A stretch of 64,000 bases of DNA from Dyella solisilvae. Its GTDB lineage: Bacteria; Pseudomonadota; Gammaproteobacteria; Xanthomonadales; Rhodanobacteraceae. The stretch lies in contig NZ_QQSY01000006.1 in assembly GCF_003351225.1 (NCBI RefSeq), positions 97,514 to 161,513 on the forward strand. Direction: 5' to 3'. The translations under genes were made by a program, and so were the position numbers. Each line of letters starts with the position of its first letter. Within the stretch, counting starts at the first letter, position 1. The notes under the pieces were generated by a model that searched no databases, was not told the DNA's origin, and saw nothing but the letters and a program-made list of their open reading frames with translations. Shown here in pieces: positions 25,655 through 40,685 of the stretch.

Positions 25655-25784
25655 GGATGGGGGACTCCGGGGGTACTGTGAGGACGCCGCCGACGGTCGG
25701 CAGCATGGCTGCTTGGACCGCCGGATAGCGCCGAAATTCAATCTCGCGGCGCGCAGATTAGCCTGCGACGCCGCGTAGCCGGCG

Positions 25785-26987
25785 TCAACGTGGCTTGCCC
25801 AGCCAACTGCGCGGGTCGACCGGCTTGTTGTTCTGGCGCAGTTCGAAATAGACACCGGTATTGACCCCGGTGGGGGCGCTGGCGGTGCCCACCACCTCGC
25901 CGGCGGCAACCTGGTCGCCGACGCCGCGCAGCAGGGACTCGTTGTTGCCGTACATGCTCAGCCAGCCGTTGCCGTGGCTGACGATGACCAGCATGCCGTA
26001 ACCACGCAGGAAGGCGGCGTAGACCACCCGGCCGGCGGCCACCGCATGCACTTCGCTGCCACCGGCCGCCTTGATCAGCACGCCGTTGCCGTAGGTGTTG
26101 ACCACGCCGTTGGCCGGCCACGGCAGGTTGCCGCGGATATTGACCAGGCCCTTGCCCGCGGGCGGCGCGGCGCTGCCCGCGGCGTTGGCCTTGGCGGCGC
26201 GCTCGGCCTCCCGCGCGGCCTCGTCGATAGCCTTCTGCAGCTTGTCCACCAACTGGTTGAGCGAGGCCTCGTTCTGCTTGAGGGCGGCCAGCCGGGATGC
26301 CTGATCCTTGTACTGGGCGTCGGTGTCGGCCACCAGCCTGGCCTGGCTGGCGCGCTGTTGCTCCAGCGCCTTGGCCTGGGTCTCGCGCTCGGCGCGACTG
26401 GCTTGCAGGGCCTGCTGCTGGGCGGTGATCTGCGCTTCCAGGTCCTGCAGCCGCGCCAGGTCGCCCATCAGCTGCTGCACCCGGGCCACGCGGTCTTCCT
26501 GGAAATACTTGGAATAGGCCAGCGCCTCGGCGATGCGGGCCACGTCGTCGTCACCCATCAACAGGCGAAGATCCGAGCCGCGCCCCAGCGCATAGGTGGC
26601 GCGCAGGAGGTCGGCGATGGCGGCGCGCTGCCCTTCGAGGCTCTTTTGCAGCTCGGCCCGCTGGGCCTGCAGCTGGGTGAGGTCCTTCTGCTTGGCGGCG
26701 AGCTCGGTGTCCGTGTCCCGGACCGCCTTGGCCGCTGAGGCCACGGCATTGGCCTGCTTGGCCAGCTCGGCGGTGGCGCTGTCGCGCTTGGCGGCGGTCT
26801 CGGCCTGTTCCTTGGCCAACTCCTCCATCTTGCTGCGCACGTCGGTCAGCTTCTTTTGCGCCTCGGCTTGTTCGGAGCGCGTCTTGCTGTCCTGGGCGGC
26901 CCAGGCCGGCAAGGCGATGAGGGAGAGGGCGAGGGCGCCAGTCAAGGCGCGGGCGAGGGGGCGGGCACAACTGACTGGTATGGGCAT
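25785..26987 (-). CDS. envC: Murein hydrolase activator EnvC
   Basis: EnvC activates amidases at the division septum from the periplasm. The 400 residues have a signal peptide (about 1-33, ending LPAWA), a long coiled coil (about 35-270, rich in Lys, Gln, Ala and Glu) and a C-terminal LytM domain (about 300-400, VHAVAAGRVVYAAFLRGYG). The metal ligands of active LytM enzymes are missing (GVYFELR where HLHFE is expected), as in activators rather than hydrolases. Start at ATG 26987. Transcribed before ctp. Confidence 0.92.
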   Translation of the reverse strand: MPIPVSCARPLARALTGALALSLIALPAWAAQDSKTRSEQAEAQKKLTDVRSKMEELAKEQAETAAKRDSATAELAKQANAVASAAKAVRDTDTELAAKQKDLTQLQAQRAELQKSLEGQRAAIADLLRATYALGRGSDLRLLMGDDDVARIAEALAYSKYFQEDRVARVQQLMGDLARLQDLEAQITAQQQALQASRAERETQAKALEQQRASQARLVADTDAQYKDQASRLAALKQNEASLNQLVDKLQKAIDEAAREAERAAKANAAGSAAPPAGKGLVNIRGNLPWPANGVVNTYGNGVLIKAAGGSEVHAVAAGRVVYAAFLRGYGMLVIVSHGNGWLSMYGNNESLLRGVGDQVAAGEVVGTASAPTGVNTGVYFELRQNNKPVDPRSWLGKPR

Positions 26988-27361
26988 CGGCGGATTATCA
27001 CAGAGCACGATGACGGCGCGCGAGACGGTGCAGCGGGCCAGTTGACCCTGGTCACAGGTCCTGCGCTCCGCCACCACGCGCTGCACTGGTATGGCGTAAC
27101 GGCGTCATCAGTGTCTTCCGCACTGAGGCTTCGACGCAGCAGTGGGGAGATCGTCCGCACAGACAACTCGTTGTGAATCACGGCGATGCCTCGCGCGGCG
27201 AACAAGAATGATTCCACCTGAAACTTTCATTTAGCCGTAAAGATGTCTTTGACGCGACGCACCAATTGTGTTTTATTCGAAGCCACACACTCGGATGCGT
27301 GACAGCAGTGCCTGCGGCCCTGCTGGGACGACGCGTCCCCATCGATTAGCCGGGAGTCGAG
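26988..27361. other. Divergent regulatory gap between envC and gltB
   Basis: 374 bases with no supported gene. It is less GC-rich from 27150 to 27290. It contains the gltB promoter (listed separately) and must hold the envC promoter. I see no riboswitch fold or known operator. Confidence 0.6.
27249..27277 (+). promoter_or_regulatory. Candidate sigma-70 promoter of gltBD
   Basis: TTGACG (27249-27254), a 17-base spacer and TTTATT (27272-27277), giving five and four of six consensus matches. It lies about 85 bases before the gltB ATG, in the AT-richest part of the gap. Confidence 0.5.
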
Positions 27362-33243
<5,882 letters not shown>

Positions 33244-33259
33244 TGCGGAAAGGTCGAAG

Positions 33260-33298
33260 GGCGAACTGAGGGATCCCACGCGGGATCCCTCCTTCGCC
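33260..33298. terminator. Two-tier hairpin between convergent gltD and a methyltransferase gene
   Basis: AGGGATCCC (33269-33277), loop ACGC, GGGATCCCT (33282-33290), with an outer pair GGCGAA (33260-33265) and TTCGCC (33293-33298). It lies in a 67-base gap between convergent stops and can end transcription from both sides. No T-run is visible. Confidence 0.65.
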
Positions 33299-33310
33299 GC
33301 CGACTTCGGC

Positions 33311-34069
33311 TCAGTGTGCGATGAGGGTGACGGTCCCCAGCGTGAAGCTGCCGTCCTCGGCCATGGCGAAATGCTCCTTCACTTCGGCGGGCGCGGCGAT
33401 CTGGAGCGCACGTATCGCCGCCACCTGCGCTTCGGGTGTGTGCGTCCGCGCCACCCAATCCGCAAAGCGCATCGGCAGAAGTCTTGGCGCGAGGCTATCG
33501 ATGGAGAAGCCGGCGGCAGCCAACGCGGCCACCCATTCGCTTACGCGGTAATTGCGTACATGCGAGATGTCGCGCAGGAGCTCCAGCGTTTGCAGCCAAC
33601 TGTCCAGCAGAGCCTGCTCCGGAGCCACCACGTCGATGAAGATCGCCAGGCCACCGGGCTTGAGCACGCGGCGCGCCTCGCGCAGGCCGGCGTCGCGGTC
33701 GCGCCAGTGATGCGTGGTGTAGCGGGCCACCACTACGTCGAAGGTCGCGTCGTCGAACGGCAGGCATTCGGCGGGAGCCTGCGCCGTCACCACATTGTGC
33801 AGCCCTCGTTCGACGGCGGCGCCACGCACGATGTCCAGCATGCTGGCCGTTACATCACAGGCCACGACCTCGCGCACCAGCGGCGCAGCGCGGTAGCTGA
33901 CGTGCCCGCCGCCACAGCCCAGATCCAGCACGCGCGCATCGCGCCGCGCAACCAATTCCGCCTCGATCTGATCGAGATCGGCGCCCTGGCGATGCACTTC
34001 GCTGCTCAGGTAATCCTGCGCGCGTGGCTGGTAATGCTCGGCCGCGAAGGCCTGGGAATGGCTGGACAT
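33311..34069 (-). CDS. SAM-dependent methyltransferase (class I, UbiE-like fold)
   Basis: The 252-residue cytoplasmic enzyme has the SAM-binding motif VLDLGCGGGHVSYRAAPLV, then VVACDVTASMLD, AECLPFDDATFDVVVARYTTHHW and EARRVLKPGGLAIFIDVVAP. These are Methyltransf_11 features. Substrate unknown; a quinone or small molecule is plausible. I start at ATG 34069 with GGGAG at good spacing. It is divergent from the MmyB-type regulator by 77 bases, so it may be a target of that regulator. Convergent with gltD. Confidence 0.88.
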   Translation of the reverse strand: MSSHSQAFAAEHYQPRAQDYLSSEVHRQGADLDQIEAELVARRDARVLDLGCGGGHVSYRAAPLVREVVACDVTASMLDIVRGAAVERGLHNVVTAQAPAECLPFDDATFDVVVARYTTHHWRDRDAGLREARRVLKPGGLAIFIDVVAPEQALLDSWLQTLELLRDISHVRNYRVSEWVAALAAAGFSIDSLAPRLLPMRFADWVARTHTPEAQVAAIRALQIAAPAEVKEHFAMAEDGSFTLGTVTLIAH

Positions 34070-34146
34070 GTCGGGATCTCCCATGGGTTGGCGCGGCGAT
34101 TGTCCGGGGCGCGCTGGCGTCGAGTAAGTTGGGTGCTTATCCCGGT

Positions 34147-34974
34147 ATGAGCGCTACCACCCTCGAGTCCATCGACGACGCAAGGCGGCTGCTGGCGCAG
34201 TTCCTGCGCAGCCGTCGTGAAGCGGTGTCTGCGGATGCAGCGCGAGGCGAGGGCCTGGGGCGGCGGCGCACTCCTGGCTTGCGCCGCGAGGAAGTGGCGC
34301 AACGCGCAGGCATCAGCACCACCTGGTACACCTGGATGGAGCAGGGACGCGAGGTGGCGCTTTCAGCCGCCGCGCTTGCCCGGTTGGCCGAAGCGCTGGC
34401 GCTGACCGCGGCCGAGCGCGCCTACCTGTTCGAACTGGCGCGCCGGCGCGATCCTGCGCCACCGGCAGCGATCGCGATGCCTGAGCTGGCGCCGGAGCTT
34501 TTGAGTGCGGTCGCGGCGATGCCAATGCCGGCCTATCTGCTCGATCGCTGGTGGTGTCGGCGCGCATGGAATGGCCTGGCCGCGACGTTGTTCGAAGCGT
34601 GGCGCGACGAAGATGACACCTGCCTGCTGCGCTTCGTTTTCCTGCACCCGGCAGCGCGTTCGTTGATCAGTGATTGGGACGAGCGGGCGCAGCGTCTGGT
34701 CGCGGAATTCCGCGCCGATACCGCGCTCTATCCCGAGGACGTCGTTCTGCGGGACAAAGTGGCGTGCCTGCGGCGTGAGAGCCCCGAGTTTGCGCGACAC
34801 TGGGAGGCTCAAGCCGTGCTGGCGCGGGAGGGCGGTCGCCGCCGGTTTTCCCACCCCAGTCTGGGGTCGCTCACCTATACGCAGGTGACGCTGTTGCCGG
34901 CCGGCCATGCAGACTGCAAGCTCGTACTGCTGTTGCCCGAGGGCGGCGGCGACCATCTGTTTACCAAGGAGTAA
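34147..34974 (+). CDS. Cro/C1-type regulator with MmyB-like ligand domain
   Basis: The 275-residue regulator has an HTH domain (about 14-100, RTPGLRREEVAQRAGISTTW) and a C-terminal MmyB-like sensor domain (about 105-270; YLLDRWWCRRAWNGLAATLF, HPAARSLISDWDERAQRLVAEF). The latter is a PAS-like pocket thought to bind fatty acids or small ligands. ATG 34147 agrees with the usual start of the family. Six bases separate it from the methylglyoxal synthase gene, whose AAGGAG overlaps its end. It probably controls that gene and the divergent methyltransferase. Target sites not identified. Confidence 0.88.
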   Translation: MSATTLESIDDARRLLAQFLRSRREAVSADAARGEGLGRRRTPGLRREEVAQRAGISTTWYTWMEQGREVALSAAALARLAEALALTAAERAYLFELARRRDPAPPAAIAMPELAPELLSAVAAMPMPAYLLDRWWCRRAWNGLAATLFEAWRDEDDTCLLRFVFLHPAARSLISDWDERAQRLVAEFRADTALYPEDVVLRDKVACLRRESPEFARHWEAQAVLAREGGRRRFSHPSLGSLTYTQVTLLPAGHADCKLVLLLPEGGGDHLFTKE

Positions 34975-34980
34975 TACCTC

Positions 34981-35850
34981 ATGCGTCTTGGCCTCGCCGC
35001 CAACCAGTTGCATCACGCGCACGCCGACGCCGCGCTGTTCCGCTGGCTGCGCGCCAGCGAAGCGGGCATTCGCGAACTCGGGCTGGGCCTGCACGCGGTG
35101 GGCCGCACCTATGATGCGATCCTTCGCTCGGGACATCTGGAAGGCTACGCGCCGCTGCGTCGCTATCCCTACGGCCGCGAGGGCGGCCTGATGAAGCTGG
35201 TGGCCGAAGTGGTTGGTCTGGGCGACGAACGCACGCTGGATGGCGCGATCTACCTGATCGATCCGGTCGATCCTTCGTCGATCTTCCCCGAGGCGGTGGC
35301 GCTGAAGCGCCAGTGCGTGATCCACGGCAAGCCCTTTATCTCCACGGTCGCCACGGCCCGCGACTGGATCGAGCTGGAGCGCATCCACGCAGGGCTACGC
35401 CCCGATCCGGGCGCCAACGAATTCCACGCGCTGGAGACGCAGACTGTCGCGCTCATCGCCCATGACGCCATGAAGCCGCAGATGCTGGCCTACGCCGCCG
35501 AGCACTTCGACGTGCTGTCGCGCTTCGCCCATCGCGTGGGCACCGGCACCACCGGACAACGCCTCAACGAGCTGGCGTGGAGTCGCGGCTGGCCGAAGGA
35601 CCAGCCCTGGGTAGAGCGCTTCCAGAGCGGCCCGATGGGCGGCGACGCGCAGATCGCCGACCTGGTGCTGGAGCGGCGTTGCCAACGCGCGATCTTCTTC
35701 GAGGATCCGCACGTGGCTCGCCAGCACGAGGCCGACATCCAGCTGCTGGAGCGGGCCGTCACCACCCGCACCGACGAGGCCGTGTGCATGACCTCACCCA
35801 AGGTGGCCGCACGCTGGGCTGATGCAGTGCGCCGGCGCGCGCAGGCCTGA
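34981..35850 (+). CDS. mgsA: Tandem methylglyoxal synthase (degenerate N-half, intact C-half)
   Basis: MgsA converts dihydroxyacetone phosphate to methylglyoxal and phosphate. The 289-residue protein is twice the usual length (about 150). The C-terminal half (about 155-285) keeps every expected site: H161/D162 in IAHD, TGTTG (188-192), GPMGGD with catalytic D222, and D242, H249, D252 in the spacing of E. coli MgsA. The N-terminal half has the same fold pattern (LIDPVDPSSIFPEAVALKRQ, then PFISTVATA) but has lost the IAHD pair and the GGD aspartate, so it is probably structural or regulatory. AAGGAG lies before the ATG. Coupled to an MmyB-type regulator. Confidence 0.85.
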   Translation: MRLGLAANQLHHAHADAALFRWLRASEAGIRELGLGLHAVGRTYDAILRSGHLEGYAPLRRYPYGREGGLMKLVAEVVGLGDERTLDGAIYLIDPVDPSSIFPEAVALKRQCVIHGKPFISTVATARDWIELERIHAGLRPDPGANEFHALETQTVALIAHDAMKPQMLAYAAEHFDVLSRFAHRVGTGTTGQRLNELAWSRGWPKDQPWVERFQSGPMGGDAQIADLVLERRCQRAIFFEDPHVARQHEADIQLLERAVTTRTDEAVCMTSPKVAARWADAVRRRAQA

Positions 35851-35946
35851 TCGGGGCGAACCACGCGGGCAGGTGCATACTGTGCGCCGTTGCCCGCGAC
35901 CCGAAGTGCCTGATCCGATGTGCGGCCTGACTGCAGGGGGTGCCTC

Positions 35947-36711
35947 ATGTGTGTGATTGCCTTCGCCTGGAACACCCATCCGCGCTGGCGGCTGGTGCTG
36001 ATCGGCAACCGCGATGAGTTCCATGCACGCCCCAGCCTGCCGTTGATGCGCTGGGAGCAACCAACCATGGTGGCGGGCAAGGATCTCGAAGCGGGGGGCA
36101 CCTGGCTCGGCGTCACCGATGACGGACGCTGCAGTGTGGTCACCAACGTGCGTGATCCGCGCGATCCGCAGCATGGTCGCTCGCGCGGCCTGCTGGCGCT
36201 GGACTACCTCGCCGGCGCCGCGGACGCCAATGCACATGCGCAGGCGTTACTGGCTACCGCCGCCGACTATCGCCCGTTCAACCTGCTCACCTTCGACGCA
36301 CGCAACGCCTATTACCTGGGCAACCGACCGGAACCACGCGCGCAGGCGGTGACGCCGGGCGTGCATGGCCTGTCCAACGCGGACTTCAACACGCCCTGGC
36401 CCAAGACGCGCGCCTTGATGCAGGCGCTGGAAGCCTGGCTCGACGCCGGCCGCGACGACGAGTTCGCCCCGTTGTTCGCCGCGCTGGCCGATCCACGTGG
36501 CTATCCCGACGAGGAGTTGCCCGATACCGGCGTGGGGCTCGAGCGCGAGCGCCTGCTCTCGTCGGCCTTCATCCGTGGTGAGCACTACGGCACCCGCGCC
36601 AGCACGGTGGTGGCGATCAACCACGATGGGCGCGGCGTGGTGGTGGAGCGGCGCTTTGGTCCGTTCGGTCGCGAAGACGGCGAGACGGCTATTCCGTTCG
36701 CTTCGAGCTAG
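35947..36711 (+). CDS. TANGO2/NRDE-family protein
   Basis: The 254-residue protein starts MCVIAFAW, so Met removal leaves Cys2 as an N-terminal nucleophile (Ntn-like). The family motif NRDEF (21-25) follows, and later AGGTWLGVTDDGRCSVVTNVR and HGLSNADFNTPWPKT. Human TANGO2 is involved in haem or lipid handling; bacterial function is unclear. A few bases separate it from convergent ychJ. I start at ATG 35947 because the Cys must be residue two. Confidence 0.88.
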   Translation: MCVIAFAWNTHPRWRLVLIGNRDEFHARPSLPLMRWEQPTMVAGKDLEAGGTWLGVTDDGRCSVVTNVRDPRDPQHGRSRGLLALDYLAGAADANAHAQALLATAADYRPFNLLTFDARNAYYLGNRPEPRAQAVTPGVHGLSNADFNTPWPKTRALMQALEAWLDAGRDDEFAPLFAALADPRGYPDEELPDTGVGLERERLLSSAFIRGEHYGTRASTVVAINHDGRGVVVERRFGPFGREDGETAIPFASS

Positions 36712-36730
36712 GCGCGCCGCTAGCGGAGCG

Positions 36731-37144
36731 TCATTCGCCGGGAAATTCGCCGTCCACGTAGAACCAGCGCCCGTTCTCGCGCACGAAGCGACTGATCTCA
36801 TGCATGCGCTGGGCCTTGCCGCCGCCGTAGCGCAGGCGCGCCACGAACTCCACCGTGGCATGGTCGTCGGCGCTTTCGTGGCGTTTGACCGTGAGGCCCA
36901 GCCAGGTGGGCGCAGGCTGCTGGGCGCCGAGCTTGAGATGGGCCGGACGCGTGCTGCCATGCCAGGTGGCAAGCAGGTAGTCCTCCCGCTTGAGCACATA
37001 GGCGCTGTAACGCGAACGCATCAGTTGCTCAGCCGTCTCCGCGACGCCGCCCTCATGCAGAGGTCCGCAGCAACGGGCGTAGCCCGTCTCATTGCCGCAA
37101 GGGCAGGGCGTGAGCGTATCGATGGCTTGCACGTAGGGTCGCAT
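36731..37144 (-). CDS. ychJ: YchJ/UPF0225 SEC-C motif protein
   Basis: The 137 residues start [17 protein letters not shown] and contain the SEC-C zinc motif [17 protein letters not shown] and a following NTF2-like domain ([39 protein letters not shown]). Function unknown. The start is uncertain: ATG 37144 gives the family length, but another in-frame ATG at 37186 would add 14 residues. Minus strand with DUF938 upstream. Confidence 0.85.
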   Translation of the reverse strand: MRPYVQAIDTLTPCPCGNETGYARCCGPLHEGGVAETAEQLMRSRYSAYVLKREDYLLATWHGSTRPAHLKLGAQQPAPTWLGLTVKRHESADDHATVEFVARLRYGGGKAQRMHEISRFVRENGRWFYVDGEFPGE

Positions 37145-37230
37145 GGTCCGTTTTGGGCGCAGCCTGGGGCGCCCCATGCCGCGCATCCTGACGCCAATGT
37201 CGTCAAAAAGCCAATCGGACGGGTGGCCGA

Positions 37231-37824
37231 TCAGCGGGTGCGCCGCCAGACCCGGGAACGGTTGTTGGCCGGCATGGCGATGTCGTCGACCAGGTCGAAA
37301 CCGGCCACTTCCGCCAGCGCATCGACCGCTTCGGCATCGCGGATGCGCATATGCGCGCCGCGCGCCTGCAGCCACTGGTCGAACGCGGCGTTGCTGTCGC
37401 TGGTGTAACGGCCGCCGTAGTTGAACGGGCCGTAGATGACCAGCACGGCATCTGCCGTGGTGACGCCGGCCAGATGCTCGAACAGTTGCTCCACCTCGGG
37501 CCACGCCATGATGTGCAGCGTGTTGGCGCTGAACACCGCGTCATAGTCTTCCGCGGGCCAAGTGCCCGCAACGTCGAGTTCGATCGGCGGCGGTGTATTG
37601 GGCAACCGTGCCTCGTCGAGCCACTGCCGGATGCCCGCCAGGTTCTCCGCCTGATCCGAGCACTGCCAGCTCAGTTGCGGCAAGGCCGCGGCGAAATGCA
37701 CGGCGTGCTGCCCGGTCCCGCTGCCGATCTCCAGCACGCGCCGCCGGTCGGCGTAGCGCGCGCGCAATACCTCGAGGATGGGATCGCGATTGCGCTCGCA
37801 GGAGGGGGCGTTGGGCTTGTCCAC
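37231..37824 (-). CDS. DUF938-family methyltransferase-like protein
   Basis: The 197 residues have [18 protein letters not shown], the SAM-like loop [20 protein letters not shown] and [19 protein letters not shown] and [17 protein letters not shown], which together mark DUF938. The fold is that of class I methyltransferases; the substrate is unknown. GTG start immediately after the stop of the 69-residue membrane protein gene, so the two are coupled. Confidence 0.9.
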   Translation of the reverse strand: MDKPNAPSCERNRDPILEVLRARYADRRRVLEIGSGTGQHAVHFAAALPQLSWQCSDQAENLAGIRQWLDEARLPNTPPPIELDVAGTWPAEDYDAVFSANTLHIMAWPEVEQLFEHLAGVTTADAVLVIYGPFNYGGRYTSDSNAAFDQWLQARGAHMRIRDAEAVDALAEVAGFDLVDDIAMPANNRSRVWRRTR

Positions 37825-38034
37825 TTAAACCGGGCGCTGGACCGGACGCCCGCGCAGCACGCGGGCGGGCAGCATCAGCATCGCGCCAAGCAAGGCGAAC
37901 ACCGCGCTCACCGTGACGCCGACCAGGCGAAACGGCAATACCAGCAGCCACACGATGGGATAGAGCACCAACGCCAGCAGCGCGAGCGGCCAGCAGAACA
38001 CCAGCAGCAACAACCACAGCAGGAAGGCGACCAT
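37825..38034 (-). CDS. Small membrane protein
   Basis: The 69 residues are nearly all hydrophobic, with two helices (about 2-33 and 36-55) and the basic tail RVLRGRPVQRPV. No family recognised. Its TAA abuts the GTG of the DUF938 gene. It lies 57 bases from the start of the ABC exporter's end. Function unknown. Confidence 0.65.
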   Translation of the reverse strand: MVAFLLWLLLLVFCWPLALLALVLYPIVWLLVLPFRLVGVTVSAVFALLGAMLMLPARVLRGRPVQRPV

Positions 38035-38091
38035 GGCCCGATCCTCATGCCGATAACGGCGCCACTCTAGCTCAACTGGATCGCGCCGCGC

Positions 38092-39885
38092 CTATGACGT
38101 ATGGCCCAGGAACTGCTTGCGGCACAGCTCGGCGTACAGCCCGCCGCGCGACAACAACTCGGCGTGCGTGCCGCGATCCACGATGCGGCCCTGGTCCATC
38201 ACCAGGATCAGGTCCGCGCGGACGATGGTGCTGAGGCGGTGCGCGATGACCAGGCTGCTCCGGCCCGCCAGCAGTGTTTCCAGCGCCTCGTTGATCAGCG
38301 ATTCCGACTGCGAGTCGAGCGAGGAGGTGGCCTCGTCCAGTATCACGAGCTTCGGATCGCGCAGCGCGATACGCGCCAGCGCCAGGCGCTGCCGTTCGCC
38401 CCCGGAGAGCTTGTAGCCCTTCTCGCCGATCACCGTCATCAGGCCCTGCGGCATCGCCGCGATCACCTCGTGGACCTGGGCCAGCCGGCAGGCCCTTTCA
38501 AGCTCCGCATCGGTGGCGTCCGGCTTGGCGTACAGCAGGCTGTCCTTGACGGTGGCGTTGAAGAAGATCGCCTCCTGGGTGACGCTGGCGGTAAGCCGGG
38601 CCAGCGTGGCGAAGTCGATCGAGCGCAGGTCGACGCCATCGAGCGTCACCGAGCCGGCGCTGGGGTCGTACAAGCGCGTGGCGAGATAGGTCGTGCTGGT
38701 CTTGCCGGCGCCGCTGGGACCCACCAGCGCCACCATCTTGCCGGGCGGCAGCTCGAAGGAGATGTCGTCGAGCACTTTCCGCCCGCCCGCGTCATACGCG
38801 AGCGAGACATGTTCGAAGCGCAGCTCGCCGCGTGGATGGGTGATGGCGACTGCTGGCTGTGCATCGGGCAGTTCGATCGGCAGGTCGAGATATTCGAAGA
38901 TGCGCCGGAACAGCGCCGTGGCGCTGATCAGTTCCACCTGCGCGTTGACCAGCGCAGAGGCGGGCGCGTAGAGCCGTCCCAGATAGGTGACGAAGGCCAC
39001 GATGGTGCCGGTGCTGATCGCGCCGGCGATGGCTTGCCAGCCGCCCACCAGGTAGATCAGCGCGGGGCCGATGCTGGCGAACGAGGTGATGAACATCAGG
39101 AACCATCGCCCGAGCATGTTCTGCTGGATCACCGAGTCACGGATATCGCCCGCCTTTTGCTCGAAGCGTTGCTGCTCTACCTCACGCGTGCCGAACAGGC
39201 GCATGAGCAGGAAGCCACCGATCGACAGACGTTCCTGCACATAGGAATTGAATTCGGCGATCTGTTCCTGCGTGCGCCCGGCAATGCGGCCACGCGCCTG
39301 GCCGACCTTGCGCGTGGGCAGGATGAAGATCGGAAGGATGCCCAGCGCAACCAGGGCCAGGCGCCAATCCAGCTTCAGGATCACCAAGGCGATCGCAAGC
39401 ACGGTCAGCGAGTTGCTGACGAGGTTCACCAGCGTATTGCTGACCACGCCCTGGATGCTGCTGCTGTCGTTCTGCAGCCGCGACAGCGCCTCGGCGGAGC
39501 GCGTGTGGGTGTAGAAGCGCAGGGACTGCTGCTGCAGCCGCGCATACATCTGGCTGCGGATATCGAAAATCACCGACTGGCCCAGCCGCGTGGCGATCTG
39601 GCTTTGCCACACCCCGAGCAGGTTGCCGGCCAGCGATGCGCCGACCATCCCCCCGACCAGCGCAAACAGCAGCGGCAGGCTGTGTTGCGGAATCGCCTGG
39701 TCGAACACGTCGCGCATCATCAGCCCCGGCACCACGGCCAGCGCTGCGGACATCACGATGCAGAACACGAGCTGCAGGCTGTGCCGCCACTTGGGCAAGA
39801 CGTGGCGCGCGATGCGCCGCCAGTCGTCCAGCTTCATGGTGACGTCGGCCGGACGGCTCTGATAGTTGAAATGGAACGCGCTCAT
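38092..39885 (-). CDS. ABC exporter, MsbA-like fused permease and ATPase
   Basis: The 597-residue protein has an N-terminal six-helix membrane domain (about 40-330) and a C-terminal ATPase with Walker A GPSGAGKTS, signature LSGGERQRLALAR and Walker B LVILDEATSSLD. It would work as a homodimer exporting lipids or drugs. MsbA itself is usually clustered with lpxK, absent here, so I leave the substrate open. I start at ATG 39885 (MSAFHFNYQSRP) with GGAG upstream; the longer frame is unlikely. Monocistronic or with the small membrane protein downstream. Confidence 0.9.
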   Translation of the reverse strand: MSAFHFNYQSRPADVTMKLDDWRRIARHVLPKWRHSLQLVFCIVMSAALAVVPGLMMRDVFDQAIPQHSLPLLFALVGGMVGASLAGNLLGVWQSQIATRLGQSVIFDIRSQMYARLQQQSLRFYTHTRSAEALSRLQNDSSSIQGVVSNTLVNLVSNSLTVLAIALVILKLDWRLALVALGILPIFILPTRKVGQARGRIAGRTQEQIAEFNSYVQERLSIGGFLLMRLFGTREVEQQRFEQKAGDIRDSVIQQNMLGRWFLMFITSFASIGPALIYLVGGWQAIAGAISTGTIVAFVTYLGRLYAPASALVNAQVELISATALFRRIFEYLDLPIELPDAQPAVAITHPRGELRFEHVSLAYDAGGRKVLDDISFELPPGKMVALVGPSGAGKTSTTYLATRLYDPSAGSVTLDGVDLRSIDFATLARLTASVTQEAIFFNATVKDSLLYAKPDATDAELERACRLAQVHEVIAAMPQGLMTVIGEKGYKLSGGERQRLALARIALRDPKLVILDEATSSLDSQSESLINEALETLLAGRSSLVIAHRLSTIVRADLILVMDQGRIVDRGTHAELLSRGGLYAELCRKQFLGHTS

Positions 39886-40029
39886 ACCGGTGGTTCGCTC
39901 CGCAGGCGAAAGACATTCGACCGCCACGCTGGGGCAGGCCTAGGTGACGGCAGGCACCTTAGCAGGCGCAGGGCGCCGCTCTGCATCGCCGCCGGACAGC
40001 CATTCACCGGTGGTCGGAGCAGACTTTTG

Positions 40030-40035
40030 TATAAT
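40030..40035 (+). promoter_or_regulatory. Orphan perfect -10 box (TATAAT)
   Basis: TTTTGTATAATG stands out in GC-rich DNA. No gene starts downstream on the plus strand; a transcript from here would run antisense to nnrU. No matching -35 at 17 bases. Could be a small-RNA promoter or chance. Confidence 0.25.
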
Positions 40036-40106
40036 GACGGCCAGCCGCAAACCCGTGCTGCCAATTTCAGGCGTTGCGACGATCACGCGACATGGCGCAG
40101 GGCATT

Positions 40107-40685
40107 TCAGCCCATCGGCTTCACGCCGATCAGCCACCCATGCAGCCAGAAGGCGAACGCCGCCCAGGCGATCACGGCCACGATCACCACGATGACATCG
40201 CCCCTGATCGAGCCGGCTGGGTAGGTGACGCCGGCGAGACGGTCACGTCGCCGCGCGCTGACAAAGTCGATGCCCGCCCACAGCAGGAAGGCGCCGAACA
40301 ACACCACGTCATGCAGCATGCCGGTGGCTAGCAGATGGCCGAACGCCCAGGTCTTCACGCCAGCCAGCATCGGATGGCCAAGGCGGGACTTGAAGTGGTT
40401 GCCCGGGACGTAAGCCGCGACCACCAGGATGAAGGCGATCAGGGTGAACAGGCCGTTGACGTGGCGCAGCCACAGTGGCGGCGTATAGAGCAGCACCGGA
40501 TGCTGCCGGGCAAGGCCGAAACCCCAGATGATCAGCACGAAGCCGATGATCGAGGTTACGGAGTACAGGCCTTTCCAGCCCTTCTCACCCAGTCGCGTCA
40601 GCTGGCGGCTTCGCCAGTCGTTGGCGAAGATGCGCACCGAGTGCACGCCGAGGAACAACACCAGACCAAGGATCAGCACAGCCAT
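40107..40685 (-). CDS. nnrU: NnrU-family membrane protein
   Basis: The 192-residue inner-membrane protein has about six helices, beginning MAVLILGLVLFLGVHSVRIF, with NGLFTLIAFILVVAAYVPG and RLGHPMLAGVKTWAFGHLLA. This is the NnrU family, relatives of isoprenylcysteine/methanethiol methyltransferases and named for a link to denitrification in Rhodobacter. Function here unproven. I start at ATG 40685; the upstream part of the longer frame is a translated family 1 repeat. Confidence 0.88.
   Translation of the reverse strand: MAVLILGLVLFLGVHSVRIFANDWRSRQLTRLGEKGWKGLYSVTSIIGFVLIIWGFGLARQHPVLLYTPPLWLRHVNGLFTLIAFILVVAAYVPGNHFKSRLGHPMLAGVKTWAFGHLLATGMLHDVVLFGAFLLWAGIDFVSARRRDRLAGVTYPAGSIRGDVIVVIVAVIAWAAFAFWLHGWLIGVKPMG

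Noticed and set aside
24299-25909. Longer N-terminus of the C-terminal protease (start 25909).
   Set aside because: The extra residues overlap the end of envC and lie before a clear signal peptide at 25654.
27178-27188. TTGTGAATCAC as a CRP site before gltB.
   Set aside because: The half-sites abut with no six-base spacer.
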